From Aliivibrio wodanis (GTDB lineage: Bacteria; Pseudomonadota; Gammaproteobacteria; Enterobacterales; Vibrionaceae): 64,000 bases of DNA. Both the position numbers and the translations under genes were made by a program. Where the stretch lies: positions 186,001 through 250,000 of the forward strand of contig LN554847.1 of the NCBI GenBank assembly GCA_000953695.1, in the 5' to 3' direction. Positions within the stretch are counted from its first letter, which is position 1, and each line of letters starts with the position of its first letter. Positions 47,142 through 57,925 of the stretch are shown here, one piece after another. The notes under the pieces are model-generated. The model ran no database searches and was not told where the DNA came from. It worked only from the letters and a program-made list of their open reading frames with translations.

Positions 47142-48764
47142 CTATGCTGAGACTTTAAACTTAGCTACTAACGTTGTCAGTTTAGATGTCATATGAGCCA
47201 GGCTTTCTGATTGGAGAACAATACTTTCTGAATCATCACTGATTGCTGTTGTCATTTCGGATATTTTATGAACATTACTATTCATCTCTGCTACCACTGC
47301 ATTTTGTTGTTCTGAGGCTGTTGAAATCTGAATATTCATTTCCTCAACACCATTTATCGAACTGACTACTTCGTTGATATTAGTATTTGCTGTTTGTGCA
47401 ACAGAGTTACCTTCTTCTACTTCTGAACGCCCTTTTGACATTGCATCAACAGCATTACTTACTCCAGATTGTAGATCCAAAATTATCTTTTTAATATCAT
47501 CAAGAGACGTTCCTGTACGTTGAGCTAATCCCCTAACTTCATCAGCAACGACAGCAAATCCTCGACCAGACTCGCCAGCTCGTGCTGCTTCAATTGCCGC
47601 ATTCAAAGCTAAGAGATTTGTTTGTTCTGCAATCTCAGAAATAACATTTAGTACCTGACCAATATTATCTGAGGCTCTATTTACATCCATTACAATACCC
47701 GAGGCCTCTTGCAGGTGGGTGTTAATGTTTTGAATTTGATACATGGTATTTTCAACGGCGTGTTGACCGCTGTGTGCTTTCTGACTCACGGTTATTGCCA
47801 TCTCTTTTGCGGTATTAGAGTTGGTTGAAACATGATGAACTGTTGCAGTTAATTGATCTATTGCTGTTACCAGTTGTTCGGTATTCATATGTTGCGTCTG
47901 AATTGAATGATCACTTTTTGTCGTAATGTCGCTAAGAGAGTCTGCACTTAGTTTAATATTGTTTATAATTTCACGTTGCTCTTTAATTAGGGAATCTAAC
48001 GAAGAAACAAAGGTATTGAAAGAGGCAGCAAGTTCACCAAATTCATCTTTTCGATTGGTATTTAGTCGAACACTCAAGTCCCCTTTACCTTGTGCGATAT
48101 CTTGCATAGTGGTACGTAACGTACGAAGGGGATCAAGAATTGATCTATAAAGTAGAGTTAAAGTTATAATAACGAGTACAGCAATGGTTGTTAACCCTAT
48201 TAATGTAGCCGTTTGTCCGTCACTAATGGTAGTGTTAATAACGACACCATAATCTCTTGTAAGCTCATGATATTTTTTATCTAAGACCTCAAATCCCTTA
48301 AGAGCAGGGGAGTCACTTATTTTTACTTGAGAGTCGATATATTCAGCAGTTGCTCCTTCAGTAAACATACGTTGGACAACACGGCTATTATCAAAGTAAT
48401 TTTTAGCGACAGTTTTTATGGCAGTAAGAGCTTGTCGCTCCTCTGTAGCTAATGAGCTTAATTGTTGGTATTTATTAATATCATTCAATAGAGCCTGATA
48501 ATTTTTTTCTATTCGAGAAGTATATTTATCATCACCTCGTAGGACATAGTTTTTAAAATTATGGATCATGCCGCCATAACCAAACTGGGCTTTAATATCC
48601 ATTAGCATGACCTGTCGGCTAGCAACTTGATCTTGGTAGAGGTTCCAACTTTGAGTTACAGGCGTAAACATTTTATATATGTAGAGCCCGCTAAAGAAAA
48701 TGACACATAAAATCGTCGTAATAAATAAACGAATTTTGGTCGAGATACGCAATTGATTAATCAT
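47142..48764 (-). CDS. Chemoreceptor with all-helical periplasmic sensor
   Basis: 540 residues from the ATG at 48764, which has an AGGGAC ribosome site. Helices at ~10-30 and ~195-215 enclose a ~160-residue helical sensor with GYGGMIHNFKNYVLRGDDKY, a conserved start known from several Vibrio receptors and kinases of unknown ligand. HAMP (~215-270) and the signalling tip (~375-410; [20 protein letters not shown]) follow. It is adjacent to another chemoreceptor on the same strand but with its own terminator and a 179-base gap. Confidence 0.92.
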   Translation of the reverse strand: MINQLRISTKIRLFITTILCVIFFSGLYIYKMFTPVTQSWNLYQDQVASRQVMLMDIKAQFGYGGMIHNFKNYVLRGDDKYTSRIEKNYQALLNDINKYQQLSSLATEERQALTAIKTVAKNYFDNSRVVQRMFTEGATAEYIDSQVKISDSPALKGFEVLDKKYHELTRDYGVVINTTISDGQTATLIGLTTIAVLVIITLTLLYRSILDPLRTLRTTMQDIAQGKGDLSVRLNTNRKDEFGELAASFNTFVSSLDSLIKEQREIINNIKLSADSLSDITTKSDHSIQTQHMNTEQLVTAIDQLTATVHHVSTNSNTAKEMAITVSQKAHSGQHAVENTMYQIQNINTHLQEASGIVMDVNRASDNIGQVLNVISEIAEQTNLLALNAAIEAARAGESGRGFAVVADEVRGLAQRTGTSLDDIKKIILDLQSGVSNAVDAMSKGRSEVEEGNSVAQTANTNINEVVSSINGVEEMNIQISTASEQQNAVVAEMNSNVHKISEMTTAISDDSESIVLQSESLAHMTSKLTTLVAKFKVSA

Positions 48765-48943
48765 AAATATGTCCCTATACAACCGTAAGCTTGTTATTTT
48801 TACCAATATATAGTGTAGGAAAGAAAATTGATTTAACCAAAAATAATGATCAAATAGTTAATGGAATAGGTGTAACTATTACTTGTCCAGAAGCATGATT
48901 CTGAACAAGTATATGATGAGAAAAGCCGTTTATTTAAAGTGAG

Positions 48944-50569
48944 TTATTTACGTTTAGTATCGTTTGTTGTCAAAGTAAACTGGCTTAGTAGTACCTCAAG
49001 GCGACCAGAAAGTTGCTCAAGATTTATGCTAATATCATGCGTCTGTTCAGCAGATCTTGAAGTATCATCAGCATGTTGGGTTATTATGTTCACCTTTGAT
49101 TGCACATCTGTACTAAGGCTAGTCGTCGTTTGAGTTTGTTGTTGAATATTGGTTGCGAGTTGAAGTACTTGTTTCATCTCACTTACCATTGTATTGATAG
49201 TTGCAGACAGATCTTCAATATCAGATGAACGTTGATGAGCTAAAGTACATACAGTATCTACCGATCCTAAAGATTCTTCACTGCCCTGTTTAAATTCAGA
49301 AATAATGCTTCGGATACTATTTGTCGCTTCAGCGGTTCGCGAAGATAAAAGTCTAACTTCATCAGCTACCACAGCAAAACCTCGTCCTTGTTCACCAGCT
49401 CGGGCCGCTTCAATGGCTGCATTTAGCGCTAATAAATTGGTTTGTTCAGCAATACCGTTAATCACCTCAAGAATAGAAGACACTTGCCCTGTTTGCTGAT
49501 TAAGATCTGAAATCTTATATTTTACAGTCTCTATTTGACCTACAAGGTTTTTGATATCTTGGCTAGCTAAATGTGCTTGTTTAGCACTGGATTGAGCAAC
49601 ATCCGTAGTATGGTTGATCAAGTTAGAAGCATCGACTGTCGCTTGTTCAACATTGAGCTGTTGATTTTGCATATGGCCAATATTACTTTGTACTTCAGCG
49701 GTTTCATTTTGTTGATTGTTTACTGCTTGATTTGTCGTTTGAGCGACATCTGTCAATTGAGTTGCAGAGTGAGATAAAGAGTGAGAAGTCTCTTGTACCT
49801 TCATTAAGCTATCAGATACGGTGTCCATGAAAGAGTTGATGGCATTGGATAACGTACCTATTTCATCCTTTTTCTTATTAGAGAGTCGTAACGAGAGATC
49901 TTTGTCTTGGCTAACTAGTGTCATATATTTTGAGGTCGCTTGTATTGGACGAATTACTATTCTTCTAATTACAGCCATAGTGATAACAAAACCGACAAAT
50001 GCAATACATGCCATAATTATCACGGCAAGGATAGTTCGTTTACTGATCATTTGATTGACGTGATTTAAATTATATTCTAAACGAATTGCACCAAGAACTT
50101 CACCTTCAGGTGCTAAATGGCAAGCGACACAATCTGTACCACGGTAGTCTTTACTTGATTTCATTGGCAGTGCTACGACTAATCCTTTTCCCCAATCGGC
50201 ATTAAATGCTTCAATCACTGTTTCACCAGCAAGTGCTCGACGATCAATATCATCAAGCGGAGTTTGATTATCTTGCCCTAATCCATAGATCTTACTGACA
50301 GCGTCAGCTCGTAATACACGAACTTCTTCAATACCTTCCTGAGTAAGCGCTTTTTGTCGAAGCGTCTCTTTTTGTGCCATGGTACCAGTAAGCATCATCA
50401 TATTTAGACTATCAAAATAGTTACTGGCTTTATCATGCAGTTGTTCACTTAATACTGAGTTAATCAGGTGGCGTTGCTGGAAATACTGATAGGAGGTAGA
50501 TATTACTAGTACGCAAGTAAATACAGTGATAAGAGTAATTAGAAGTTTCGATGTAATTGTTGAGAACAT
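48944..50569 (-). CDS. Chemoreceptor with periplasmic haem-c (CXXCH) sensor
   Basis: 541 residues. Helices at ~7-27 and ~178-200 enclose a periplasmic domain of ~150 residues that contains [16 protein letters not shown]; Cys147, Cys150 and His151 form a CXXCH motif, the attachment site for c-type haem. The fold looks like the PAS/CACHE-like DUF3365 type known in haem-c sensor receptors of Geobacter. HAMP (~200-255) and a standard signalling tip (~370-405) follow. It probably senses redox state, oxygen or NO at the periplasmic face. A downstream Met or His would provide the sixth ligand; none is certain. Export by Sec and haem attachment by the Ccm system are presumed. Confidence 0.92.
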   Translation of the reverse strand: MFSTITSKLLITLITVFTCVLVISTSYQYFQQRHLINSVLSEQLHDKASNYFDSLNMMMLTGTMAQKETLRQKALTQEGIEEVRVLRADAVSKIYGLGQDNQTPLDDIDRRALAGETVIEAFNADWGKGLVVALPMKSSKDYRGTDCVACHLAPEGEVLGAIRLEYNLNHVNQMISKRTILAVIIMACIAFVGFVITMAVIRRIVIRPIQATSKYMTLVSQDKDLSLRLSNKKKDEIGTLSNAINSFMDTVSDSLMKVQETSHSLSHSATQLTDVAQTTNQAVNNQQNETAEVQSNIGHMQNQQLNVEQATVDASNLINHTTDVAQSSAKQAHLASQDIKNLVGQIETVKYKISDLNQQTGQVSSILEVINGIAEQTNLLALNAAIEAARAGEQGRGFAVVADEVRLLSSRTAEATNSIRSIISEFKQGSEESLGSVDTVCTLAHQRSSDIEDLSATINTMVSEMKQVLQLATNIQQQTQTTTSLSTDVQSKVNIITQHADDTSRSAEQTHDISINLEQLSGRLEVLLSQFTLTTNDTKRK

Positions 50570-50756
50570 TAGGCTGCTTTATAGTTATTATTTAGAATAA
50601 TGTGACTATATAGTTAATTTTTCATAATCCCAAAGGGCTATGTAATGTAATGTGACAATAGAGCAACTTTAGTTAACATAATGATATAAAACTAAGTGAG
50701 TTTTCTAAAATTTAAGTTGGGGTTGGTATATAAGGATATGCAGTTAGGGAAAAAAT

Positions 50757-50789
50757 AAAAAGGCCAAGAACGGATGCTACTGGCCTTTA
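50757..50789 (-). terminator. Intrinsic terminator of the proVWX operon
   Basis: AAAGGCCA and TGGCCTTT form a stem followed by TTATTTTT on the minus strand, about 65 bases after the proX stop. A second hairpin (AAGCTTACC/GGTAAGCTT, 50804-50833) lies between it and proX and may protect the 3' end. Confidence 0.8.
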
Positions 50790-50854
50790 TATCAGTTTAT
50801 CTAAAGCTTACCTAAACTAGGAAGGGTAAGCTTAAAGATAATGATTAGAGATTG

Positions 50855-51862
50855 CTATAATGCAGCTTTCTTTGCTTCTGTTACCCAAGAATTAAATAGA
50901 CCTTGGTTTGCTTTTATCCAACCATTAACATGAGATTCAATATCTGCTGAGCTGTTTTTACCTTTACTCATCATCATGTTTTGTGCACTAACGTCATTAA
51001 TGTTTAGTTTGATGATTTCAAATAATTTAGCTGCTGCTGGGTTTTGTGCGGAAAATTCTTTATTAGCAATGATGCGCATAGAGTTCATTTCAAAACCGTA
51101 GTTTTTACCATTAGATAGAGTAGTATCAATATCTTTACGATCCCCAGGAAGAGCAGAGAACGGTACTTCTAGCCATACTACATCTTTATTAGGAACAAGA
51201 ACGCCACTTACCCAATAAGGTGTCCAAGTATAATAGATAACGGGTTCACCATTTTTGTAACGTGAAATGGTATCAGCAATGATCGCGGCATAGTTACCTT
51301 GGTTATGGGTGACGGTGTCTTCAAGTTGATAAGCACCAATTTGGTGTTCGATTACCATTTCACAACCCCAGCCAGGGTTACAACCGGTAAGATCTGCTTT
51401 ACCATCACCATTTGCATCAAACAATTTTGCAATTTTTGGATCTTTTAATTGACCAATATTCGTGATGCCGTATTTGTCGGCGGTTTTCTTATCAATTAAA
51501 TAACCTTGAGCTGCACCACTTACGTATTGTCCCTGGCGGTAGAACTTATCATCGCCGCCAGACATTTTGTATTTGTCAGCATGTAAAGGGAACCAACCTA
51601 CAGCTAAAAATGTTGCATCGCCTTTTGCGATTGAAGTATAAGCAACGTTGTAATCAACTTCTTTTGTTGGTTTAACATCGTAACCAAGTTGCTCAAGTGC
51701 CTTGTTTACAATTGATGTTTGAAAGGTTTCTTCAGCAACTGTTGATTGAAGGGCTTGAACCGTTACGCCTTCACCTGGTAATTTTTCAGCCCAAACATTT
51801 GACGATAAAGCCAAAGTGGAAACGATACTAACTGTCAGTGCTTTCTTCCATGAGTTAATCAT
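50855..51862 (-). CDS. proX: Glycine betaine/proline ABC transporter, substrate-binding protein
   Basis: 335 residues with a signal peptide (~1-25, ends NVWAEK). The body matches the OpuAC/ProX fold ([20 protein letters not shown], then [14 protein letters not shown] and [14 protein letters not shown], which supplies Trp residues for the quaternary ammonium cage). It delivers compatible solutes to ProW in the periplasm. It begins two bases after proW stops and has AGGAGA before its ATG, the third gene of the operon. Confidence 0.95.
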   Translation of the reverse strand: MINSWKKALTVSIVSTLALSSNVWAEKLPGEGVTVQALQSTVAEETFQTSIVNKALEQLGYDVKPTKEVDYNVAYTSIAKGDATFLAVGWFPLHADKYKMSGGDDKFYRQGQYVSGAAQGYLIDKKTADKYGITNIGQLKDPKIAKLFDANGDGKADLTGCNPGWGCEMVIEHQIGAYQLEDTVTHNQGNYAAIIADTISRYKNGEPVIYYTWTPYWVSGVLVPNKDVVWLEVPFSALPGDRKDIDTTLSNGKNYGFEMNSMRIIANKEFSAQNPAAAKLFEIIKLNINDVSAQNMMMSKGKNSSADIESHVNGWIKANQGLFNSWVTEAKKAAL

Positions 51863-51864
51863 TC

Positions 51865-52950
51865 TTATTTCTCCTTAAGTTTTAATTCTGATTTTGTTTC
51901 TTTCTTTTGAGCAAAAATATTTAATACGATAGCTACTGGACCCATCTGATACCAGCGTAGTTTTGTATTGCCGGCGTTTACACCTAGTACTTGGGTGATT
52001 CGGTCGAGTAAAATAGCAAGAATAACAATACCTAAACCACCGACAGCTGCCAGACCCATGTCTAAGCGTCCGATGCCTCTTAATACCATTTGGCCTAATC
52101 CACCAACGGCAATCATTGAAGCAATTACTACCATTGATAGTGACAACATCAAGGTTTGGTTAACTCCTGCCATAATTGTTGGCAATGCAAGAGGAAGTTG
52201 AATTCGGTATAGCATTTGCTTTTTACTTGCACCAAATGAATGGCCTGCTTCTATTAATTCTTCTGGTACTTGTTGAATACCAAGAATCGTCAAGCGTACA
52301 ACTGGAGGTAAGGCAAAGATAATGGTTACCACAACACCAGGAACATTACCGATACCAAATAGCATTACAATTGGTACTAAATAAACAAAAGCGGGTGTGG
52401 TTTGCATTGCATCTAAAACAGGTCGAACAAATTTGGCTGCCGTTTTGCTTCTTGCTAGCCAGATCCCCATAGGTAACCCGATAAGCAGACAGAAAAAGAC
52501 AGAGGTCATTACGAGTGATAGTGTTGTCATCGCTTCAGACCAAGCACCGATAAGCCCAATTACGAGTAACGAAGCTGCTGTTGAGATACCTAACTTAAGG
52601 TTAGAAAATTGCCACGCGAGCAAAAATAGAATCATGAGCATAAAGGGTGCAGGCGTTGATACTAATGCCGTTTCAAAAGAGCTCAAGATAAAATCGATAG
52701 GAACACGAATAGCTTGAAACAACGGGCGGCCATGCTCAACTAACCAGTTCAATCCTGATTCTACCCAAACATCAACAGGGAGTACGGCTTCTTCGAATGG
52801 GTTTAATGGGTCAAATGCTTTAACTTCAACAACTTCACTATTCAACCAATCTGCCGACACTGATGTGTCGCCAGTTTGACCCCAAGGATCAGCACTTGGC
52901 GCAGTTGCAGTTTGTGACCATGGGTCATTGTTTGTTTGTTCTGATGACAT
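51865..52950 (-). CDS. proW: Glycine betaine/proline ABC transporter, permease
   Basis: 361 residues. A cytoplasmic N-terminal tail (~1-85) with repeated DPWSQT/DPWGQTG motifs precedes 6-7 membrane helices. The ATPase-contacting EAA loop is [21 protein letters not shown]. Extended ProW tails in E. coli are involved in osmotic regulation, so this tail may sense osmolarity (inference). Four bases after proV. Confidence 0.95.
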   Translation of the reverse strand: MSSEQTNNDPWSQTATAPSADPWGQTGDTSVSADWLNSEVVEVKAFDPLNPFEEAVLPVDVWVESGLNWLVEHGRPLFQAIRVPIDFILSSFETALVSTPAPFMLMILFLLAWQFSNLKLGISTAASLLVIGLIGAWSEAMTTLSLVMTSVFFCLLIGLPMGIWLARSKTAAKFVRPVLDAMQTTPAFVYLVPIVMLFGIGNVPGVVVTIIFALPPVVRLTILGIQQVPEELIEAGHSFGASKKQMLYRIQLPLALPTIMAGVNQTLMLSLSMVVIASMIAVGGLGQMVLRGIGRLDMGLAAVGGLGIVILAILLDRITQVLGVNAGNTKLRWYQMGPVAIVLNIFAQKKETKSELKLKEK

Positions 52951-52954
52951 CGTT

Positions 52955-54142
52955 CTACCCCTTATCTAACGTCTGAAGTAGTCGTGATTTCGTCACAACA
53001 CCAAAATATTTACCATTTTCATCAACCACTGGCACCGAGTAAGGTACATTTGCGACTAAACCTAAAATATCATTGATAGCTTGGTTTGGTTTCAGTGTTA
53101 GTCCATCAGGGAGTTGAGCGCTAACAAGTGAATTATTATCGTTGTGGGCCTCTCGAAGAGAGTCAACAGAAACAATGCCAGAATAGAGGCTGCTTTTATC
53201 TACGACGATGCCATATTCTCTGTCGTTATCCATTAGATACTGAAGAGCAGATGCAGGGCCGTCGTGTTCTGATTTCTTAAACATAGCGGCAGGTTTTTTA
53301 CGAGCAATGTCTTTAGCTGTTAAAACATTCGCGACATTAACACCACGAAAGAAAGCTTCAACATAATCATTTGCAGGGTTGTTGAGGATATCATCAGGAG
53401 TGCCAACTTGAACTACTTCACCATTTTGCATGATGGCAATTCTGTCCCCAATACGCATCGCTTCATCTAAATCATGAGAAATAAAGACGATGGTACGTTT
53501 ATCATCATTTTGTAGGCGAATCAGCTCATCTTGCATTTCCGTTCTAATCAACGGATCAAGAGCAGAAAATGCTTCGTCCATTAAAAGAATATCAGGATCA
53601 CAAGCCAGTGCTCTTGCTAGACCAACACGTTGTTTCATACCACCAGATAATTCATCAGGATAAGATTCAGCGTAAACATCAAGCCCAACTCTTTCTAATG
53701 CACTTAGCGCGGATTTTTTGCGTTTTTCAACGTCAACACCAGCGAGCTCTAAACCAAATGCAGCATTTTCAATGACAGTCATGTGTGGCATCAGGGCAAA
53801 ATTTTGAAAAACCATTGAGATATTATTGCGGCGAACTTCGCGGAGTTCTTCTTCAGAGATGTGCGCAATGTCTTTCCCTTTAAGAAGTACATTACCTTGA
53901 GTCGGCTCGATAAGTCGGTTGAGAAGGCGAACTAGAGTGGATTTTCCTGAACCAGATAGGCCCATAATAACGAAAATCTCACCTTCATGAATACTGAGAG
54001 AGACGTCATTAACACCAATGGTTAATCCTGTTTTTTCAAAAACGTCATCTTTGTTCGCACCTTCATTAATCATAGTAAATGCGCGATCAGTGTCCTCTCC
54101 AAACACTTTGTACAGTCCCTTAACTTCCAGTATGGGATTCAT
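52955..54142 (-). CDS. proV: Glycine betaine/proline ABC transporter, ATPase
   Basis: 395 residues. Walker [11 protein letters not shown] (61-70), signature [15 protein letters not shown] (~165-180), Walker [14 protein letters not shown], then a C-terminal pair of CBS domains (~280-395) that sense ionic strength in this transporter class. AAGGAC ribosome site. First gene of proV-proW-proX; the 488-base upstream region should hold an osmotically controlled promoter. Confidence 0.96.
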   Translation of the reverse strand: MNPILEVKGLYKVFGEDTDRAFTMINEGANKDDVFEKTGLTIGVNDVSLSIHEGEIFVIMGLSGSGKSTLVRLLNRLIEPTQGNVLLKGKDIAHISEEELREVRRNNISMVFQNFALMPHMTVIENAAFGLELAGVDVEKRKKSALSALERVGLDVYAESYPDELSGGMKQRVGLARALACDPDILLMDEAFSALDPLIRTEMQDELIRLQNDDKRTIVFISHDLDEAMRIGDRIAIMQNGEVVQVGTPDDILNNPANDYVEAFFRGVNVANVLTAKDIARKKPAAMFKKSEHDGPASALQYLMDNDREYGIVVDKSSLYSGIVSVDSLREAHNDNNSLVSAQLPDGLTLKPNQAINDILGLVANVPYSVPVVDENGKYFGVVTKSRLLQTLDKG

Positions 54143-54630
54143 TTTTTAAGTCCTTTGTAAGGTAATCTTATTGTTAATTCGTTAGTACTATAAGTAATTT
54201 TTAGGGGTTTATCAATGAATGAAGTTCTGTAAAGTAAATCAGATGTTATATTTTGTTATAATTACCGTTTGATTTCATTGATAGTTTTTTTGGTAAGTTA
54301 TTGAATATTTAGGGTTAAGTTGTTGTTTTGTGAGGTCGCGCTTGTAATAGATGGTTATGGTGTAAAAAAGATAATAATACTTTGGTATTGTGGCGTGGAG
54401 GCTAAGTACCCCAGCATTTTTTAAAAATGATTTGAGTACAAAGTAATTGTTGTTGTTTTCTTTGTTTTGTTATCACTCAAGAGATGAGAATAATAGAATA
54501 AACATGCTGTACTTATCGTCTCAATAACACAGGAAAATACGAATGATATTTTTTATAAAACATAGAGTAAGGGCTAGCACTATGTTAGCCCTTATTGATA
54601 TTTATTATTATCTACTGATTACAATCTATT
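54143..54630. other. Intergenic region upstream of proVWX
   Basis: About 490 bases between proV and an old-yellow-enzyme gene, both on the minus strand. It must carry the proV promoter but no clear box is seen. A hairpin TAAGGGCTA/TAGCCCTTA at 54568-54594 is the likely terminator of the neighbouring gene. No coding potential is seen. Confidence 0.5.
54568..54594 (-). terminator. Probable terminator of the old-yellow-enzyme gene
   Basis: TAAGGGCTA pairs with TAGCCCTTA around a nine-base loop, 36 bases beyond the stop codon of the minus-strand gene. The T run is weak. Confidence 0.5.
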
Positions 54631-55743
54631 TTATGCTTGCTCTTTCTTCGGTCTTCTCTTTTTATACACCACACAGAAGTTGCCACGTTTAGTGCGGCAT
54701 TTAGAACAACGCTCACAATCTACCTCTTTCCGGTTGCCTTCTTTCCAGCGCTTAATTAATTGAGGCTCAGCAAGTAAAGGGCGAGAAAGTGCGAAATATT
54801 GAATATTGGTATTCGCCAACATCTCTTCCATCGCATCAATATTTGTTAAGCCGCCGACAGTAATAATAGGTACAGAAACCTCTTGGCTGATCACATCACC
54901 ATATTCATGGAAATAGCCTTCTTCTTGTAATGTATAACCATCAAACGACTCACCAATCATGGTATTTGCATTACCATGAATGTTGCCTGAAATGATAATG
55001 GCATCAACACCAACTTCTTCTAATTTTTTACAGATGATGCGCGTTTCATCAAACGTTAAACCACCCTCAAAAAATTCCGTTGCTGTCAGCTTAACCAAAA
55101 TAGGGAAATCGTTACCCACTAGCTTTCTGATCTTAGAATAAATATCAATTAAAAATCTCATGCGATTATCTAAGCTACCGCCGTATTCATCTTCACGACG
55201 GTTGTAATACGGGCTTAAGAACTGATTTATTAAATAAGTATGTGCAGCGTGGATCTCAACAGCATCAAAGCCAGACTCTTGAGCACGACGGCTTGCTTGA
55301 GCAAAGGCATCGACAATGTAATCAATCTCCTCTTTAGTCATCGCTTTACCAAGTGTTTTTGTGCCTCTTTCGCATATTTCACTTGGTGCAAAGATCACAC
55401 GTTCGCCAACGTTATAAGTGGTCTTTGTGCCACCATACGCCAGTTGCATCGCAATTTTTGAATCATATTTATGCACTAACTCAGTCAGCTTTTGGTATTC
55501 AGCAATAAAAGAATCGTTATACATACCCATCATGCCAGCGTTGGGTTTCTCTTCCACAACGATATTTGCATAACCTGTCACTATTAAGCCAACATCACCT
55601 TTCGCAAGTTCTTCATAGATGTCGTAAAGTTTATCTGTCATATGACCATCATCAGTTGCCATATTTTCCCACGTTGCGCTTCGAATAAAGCGGTTTTTTA
55701 AGGTCATCTTGCCAATATGGGTTTCTGTAAACAAAGTGCTCAA
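54631..55743 (-). CDS. NADH:flavin oxidoreductase (old yellow enzyme family) with C-terminal Cys cluster
   Basis: 370 residues from a TTG start at 55743, chosen because AGAGG lies seven bases upstream; a TTG at 55749 is too close to it. The TIM barrel starts STLFTETHIGKMTLKNRFIRSATWENMA. Catalytic and FMN-binding motifs are visible: DAVEIHAAHTYLINQFLSP, RREDEYGGSLDNRMRF and VGGLTNIDAMEEML. The C-terminus adds a four-Cys segment (C343, C346, C349, C357 in CERCSKCRTKRGNFC) that could bind zinc or an Fe-S cluster. It should reduce an enone or similar substrate with NAD(P)H. It is divergent from a POT transporter. Confidence 0.88.
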   Translation of the reverse strand: MSTLFTETHIGKMTLKNRFIRSATWENMATDDGHMTDKLYDIYEELAKGDVGLIVTGYANIVVEEKPNAGMMGMYNDSFIAEYQKLTELVHKYDSKIAMQLAYGGTKTTYNVGERVIFAPSEICERGTKTLGKAMTKEEIDYIVDAFAQASRRAQESGFDAVEIHAAHTYLINQFLSPYYNRREDEYGGSLDNRMRFLIDIYSKIRKLVGNDFPILVKLTATEFFEGGLTFDETRIICKKLEEVGVDAIIISGNIHGNANTMIGESFDGYTLQEEGYFHEYGDVISQEVSVPIITVGGLTNIDAMEEMLANTNIQYFALSRPLLAEPQLIKRWKEGNRKEVDCERCSKCRTKRGNFCVVYKKRRPKKEQA

Positions 55744-56093
55744 GTGCAATCCTCTTAAAAATAGATATTGGTATTTTTATTATTGTCATCGTTAACAACA
55801 AGCCGCCAATATTAGCGCCAACTGCTAGAGGAAACATTAATCTATATTAAGAAGTGATAAGTTCTAGGTGGTAAAAAGTCTTTAATAGTTATTATTTGTA
55901 TCACTTTTGGTTAAATATTCTCAGTGATAATTCAGTGGACAGTTACTCTCTATTTTTGGAAACTTATGTTGCACGAGATTTACCGCAAACTTCTTGGTGT
56001 TCCAATTGTTGCTGTGTATGTTTATCTACTATTGATGAATAAGTATCGATACCTATGTCGATGTAGAACTAATGTACAGCTACGAGATAAGCA
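55744..56093. other. Divergent promoter region
   Basis: 350 bases between the divergent old-yellow-enzyme gene and the POT transporter gene. It should contain both promoters. Near its right end are short overlapping inverted segments (such as TATCGATAC-like at ~56043-56056) that could be an operator. No gene is seen. Confidence 0.45.
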
Positions 56094-57563
56094 ATGAATA
56101 CGATCAAACAACCTAAAGGGCTTTTTCACATTATTGCGATTCAAATGTGGGAGTTTTTCAGCTATTACGGCATGCGCTCATTATTGATCCTCTTCTTAAC
56201 AGAAAAGCTATTAATGACAGATAATCATGCTTACGCTTTATATGGTGCGTATACGTCATTAGTGTATGTCACACCGATTATTGGAGGCTATTTAGCTGAT
56301 AAATACCTAGGTAATTATTGGTCAGTAATTCTTGGCAGTTTATTGATGATTGCGGGGCACTTTGTTCTTAGTATCCCAAGTGGAGACCACTCAACACTGT
56401 ATTTAGCCTTATCATTAATTATCTGTGGTTATGGTTTTTTTAAAACTAACTCAAGTTGTTTGTTAGGTGAATTATATCAAACTAAAGAGCAAGAACGTGG
56501 CCGTGAAGCAGGGTTTTCAGTTTCTTACATTGGGGGTAATATTGGTTCAATGATCGCCCCCATTCTGTGTGGATTTACTGCTATGAAATGGGGGTGGCAT
56601 GTTGGTTTTTCACTAGCAGGTATTGGTATGCTTGTTGGCTTAGGTGTATTCATTACTGGCCGTAAACATTTTATGCACGTAAGCCAACCTAATCTTCCTG
56701 CTTTACAGAAAAAAAGCCTAGGGTTACCTCATTGGATATTATTAATTGTCGTTATTACTGCGGCAACAATGGGGCTAGTTTTAGTACTTAAAAACCTCTG
56801 GGCTGGTTATATATTGGCGATTATTTCTTTCTTCTCCATTATTCATATCATTAATTTATATTGTAAAAGTGATGCTGAAGATCGCCAAAAATTGAATTCA
56901 ATCATGTATTTCATGCTATTTGGCACTGTATTTTGGGCGTTTGACCAACAAGGTGGTAGCTCAATTAGTTTGTTTATTGAGCGCAATATAAACACTAATG
57001 TAGGTGGTTTTACCATTCCAACAGCTTTCTTTCAATCTATAAACCCAGTCGCCGTTATTGTTGGTGGCGCTGCTGTTGCGTGGCTTTGGAAGATGTTGGA
57101 TGCAAAAAGTATTTCAGTGAGAACCTTAACCAAACTAAACATAGGTCTTTTACTATTAACCGCAGGCTTTAGTTTAATCACCTTGTCATCAAAGTTGGCT
57201 ATGGCAAGTGGCGAAACGACTTTCGTGTGGTTAATGGTGGGTTTATTGTGTATTGGTGTTGCCGAGTTATTTATTGACCCTGTCGCGCTTGCTGCAATTA
57301 CTCGATTAAATCCACAAGGCGCAACTGGTACATTAGCAGGTATCTATATGCTTGCAGGAGGCTCAGTTGCTAACTATTTAGCTGCTGATATTGCACAACT
57401 TACTTCAATAAAGGAAAATACACATACGGACGCATTAGATTTGATTGTATCAGCAACTCAATATCATCATGTATTTCAAAGTATTTTGTTTGTCACCATT
57501 GGTGTATTTATTTTAGGCTTATTGGTTGATTTTAAACACCGAAAACAAATAACACCTAATTAA
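56094..57563 (+). CDS. POT family proton-dependent di/tripeptide transporter
   Basis: 489 residues with ~14 membrane helices. The first helix has MWEFFSYYGMRSLLILFL, a variant of the ExxERFxYY motif that couples protons to peptide uptake. GGYLADKYLGNYWSV is the PTR2 signature and FKTNSSCLLGELY follows in helix 4. It is close to E. coli DtpA/DtpB-like carriers and much more typical than the gene at 11198. It imports short peptides. Confidence 0.9.
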   Translation: MNTIKQPKGLFHIIAIQMWEFFSYYGMRSLLILFLTEKLLMTDNHAYALYGAYTSLVYVTPIIGGYLADKYLGNYWSVILGSLLMIAGHFVLSIPSGDHSTLYLALSLIICGYGFFKTNSSCLLGELYQTKEQERGREAGFSVSYIGGNIGSMIAPILCGFTAMKWGWHVGFSLAGIGMLVGLGVFITGRKHFMHVSQPNLPALQKKSLGLPHWILLIVVITAATMGLVLVLKNLWAGYILAIISFFSIIHIINLYCKSDAEDRQKLNSIMYFMLFGTVFWAFDQQGGSSISLFIERNINTNVGGFTIPTAFFQSINPVAVIVGGAAVAWLWKMLDAKSISVRTLTKLNIGLLLLTAGFSLITLSSKLAMASGETTFVWLMVGLLCIGVAELFIDPVALAAITRLNPQGATGTLAGIYMLAGGSVANYLAADIAQLTSIKENTHTDALDLIVSATQYHHVFQSILFVTIGVFILGLLVDFKHRKQITPN

Positions 57564-57925
57564 TCGCCATTAGAATATAAATAACTAGAGCCAGTTTCTT
57601 CTTAAATACAATAAGAACAACTGGCTTTTTTGATCTTTTTATATCGATGAAGGGGGGAATGAGAGTGTAGATTTATACACCAAATGTAGTATCGCCAGTA
57701 TACCCGCATTTGACATTTGTTCTGTATCTTAAGTTATTAAGTGATGACTTGTGTGCTTTGAGATAGTGTGATCAAGGTAATGTAATCCTTTTAAAACATA
57801 GGTGTACTCCACAGTTAACTCTTATATTACTTGTTTTTATATATTGTATATTGTTCCATAGAATTAAATGATATCTACCTCTATCGTAGTAACTCTATCG
57901 CAGTAATAAACAGGTAAGCTTTATA
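57564..57925. other. Intergenic region before the FIST receptor gene
   Basis: About 360 bases, with the transporter's terminator at its left end. The rest is AT-rich and probably includes the promoter of the FIST receptor. A CTCTATCGTAGTAA / CTCTATCGCAGTAA direct repeat (about 57879-57906) lies just upstream of the gene and could be a binding site. Confidence 0.5.
57589..57631 (+). terminator. Intrinsic terminator of the POT transporter gene
   Basis: AGCCAGTT and AACTGGCT form an eight-base outer stem with an inner TTCTTA/TAAGAA helix, followed by a run of seven Ts. Confidence 0.88.
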
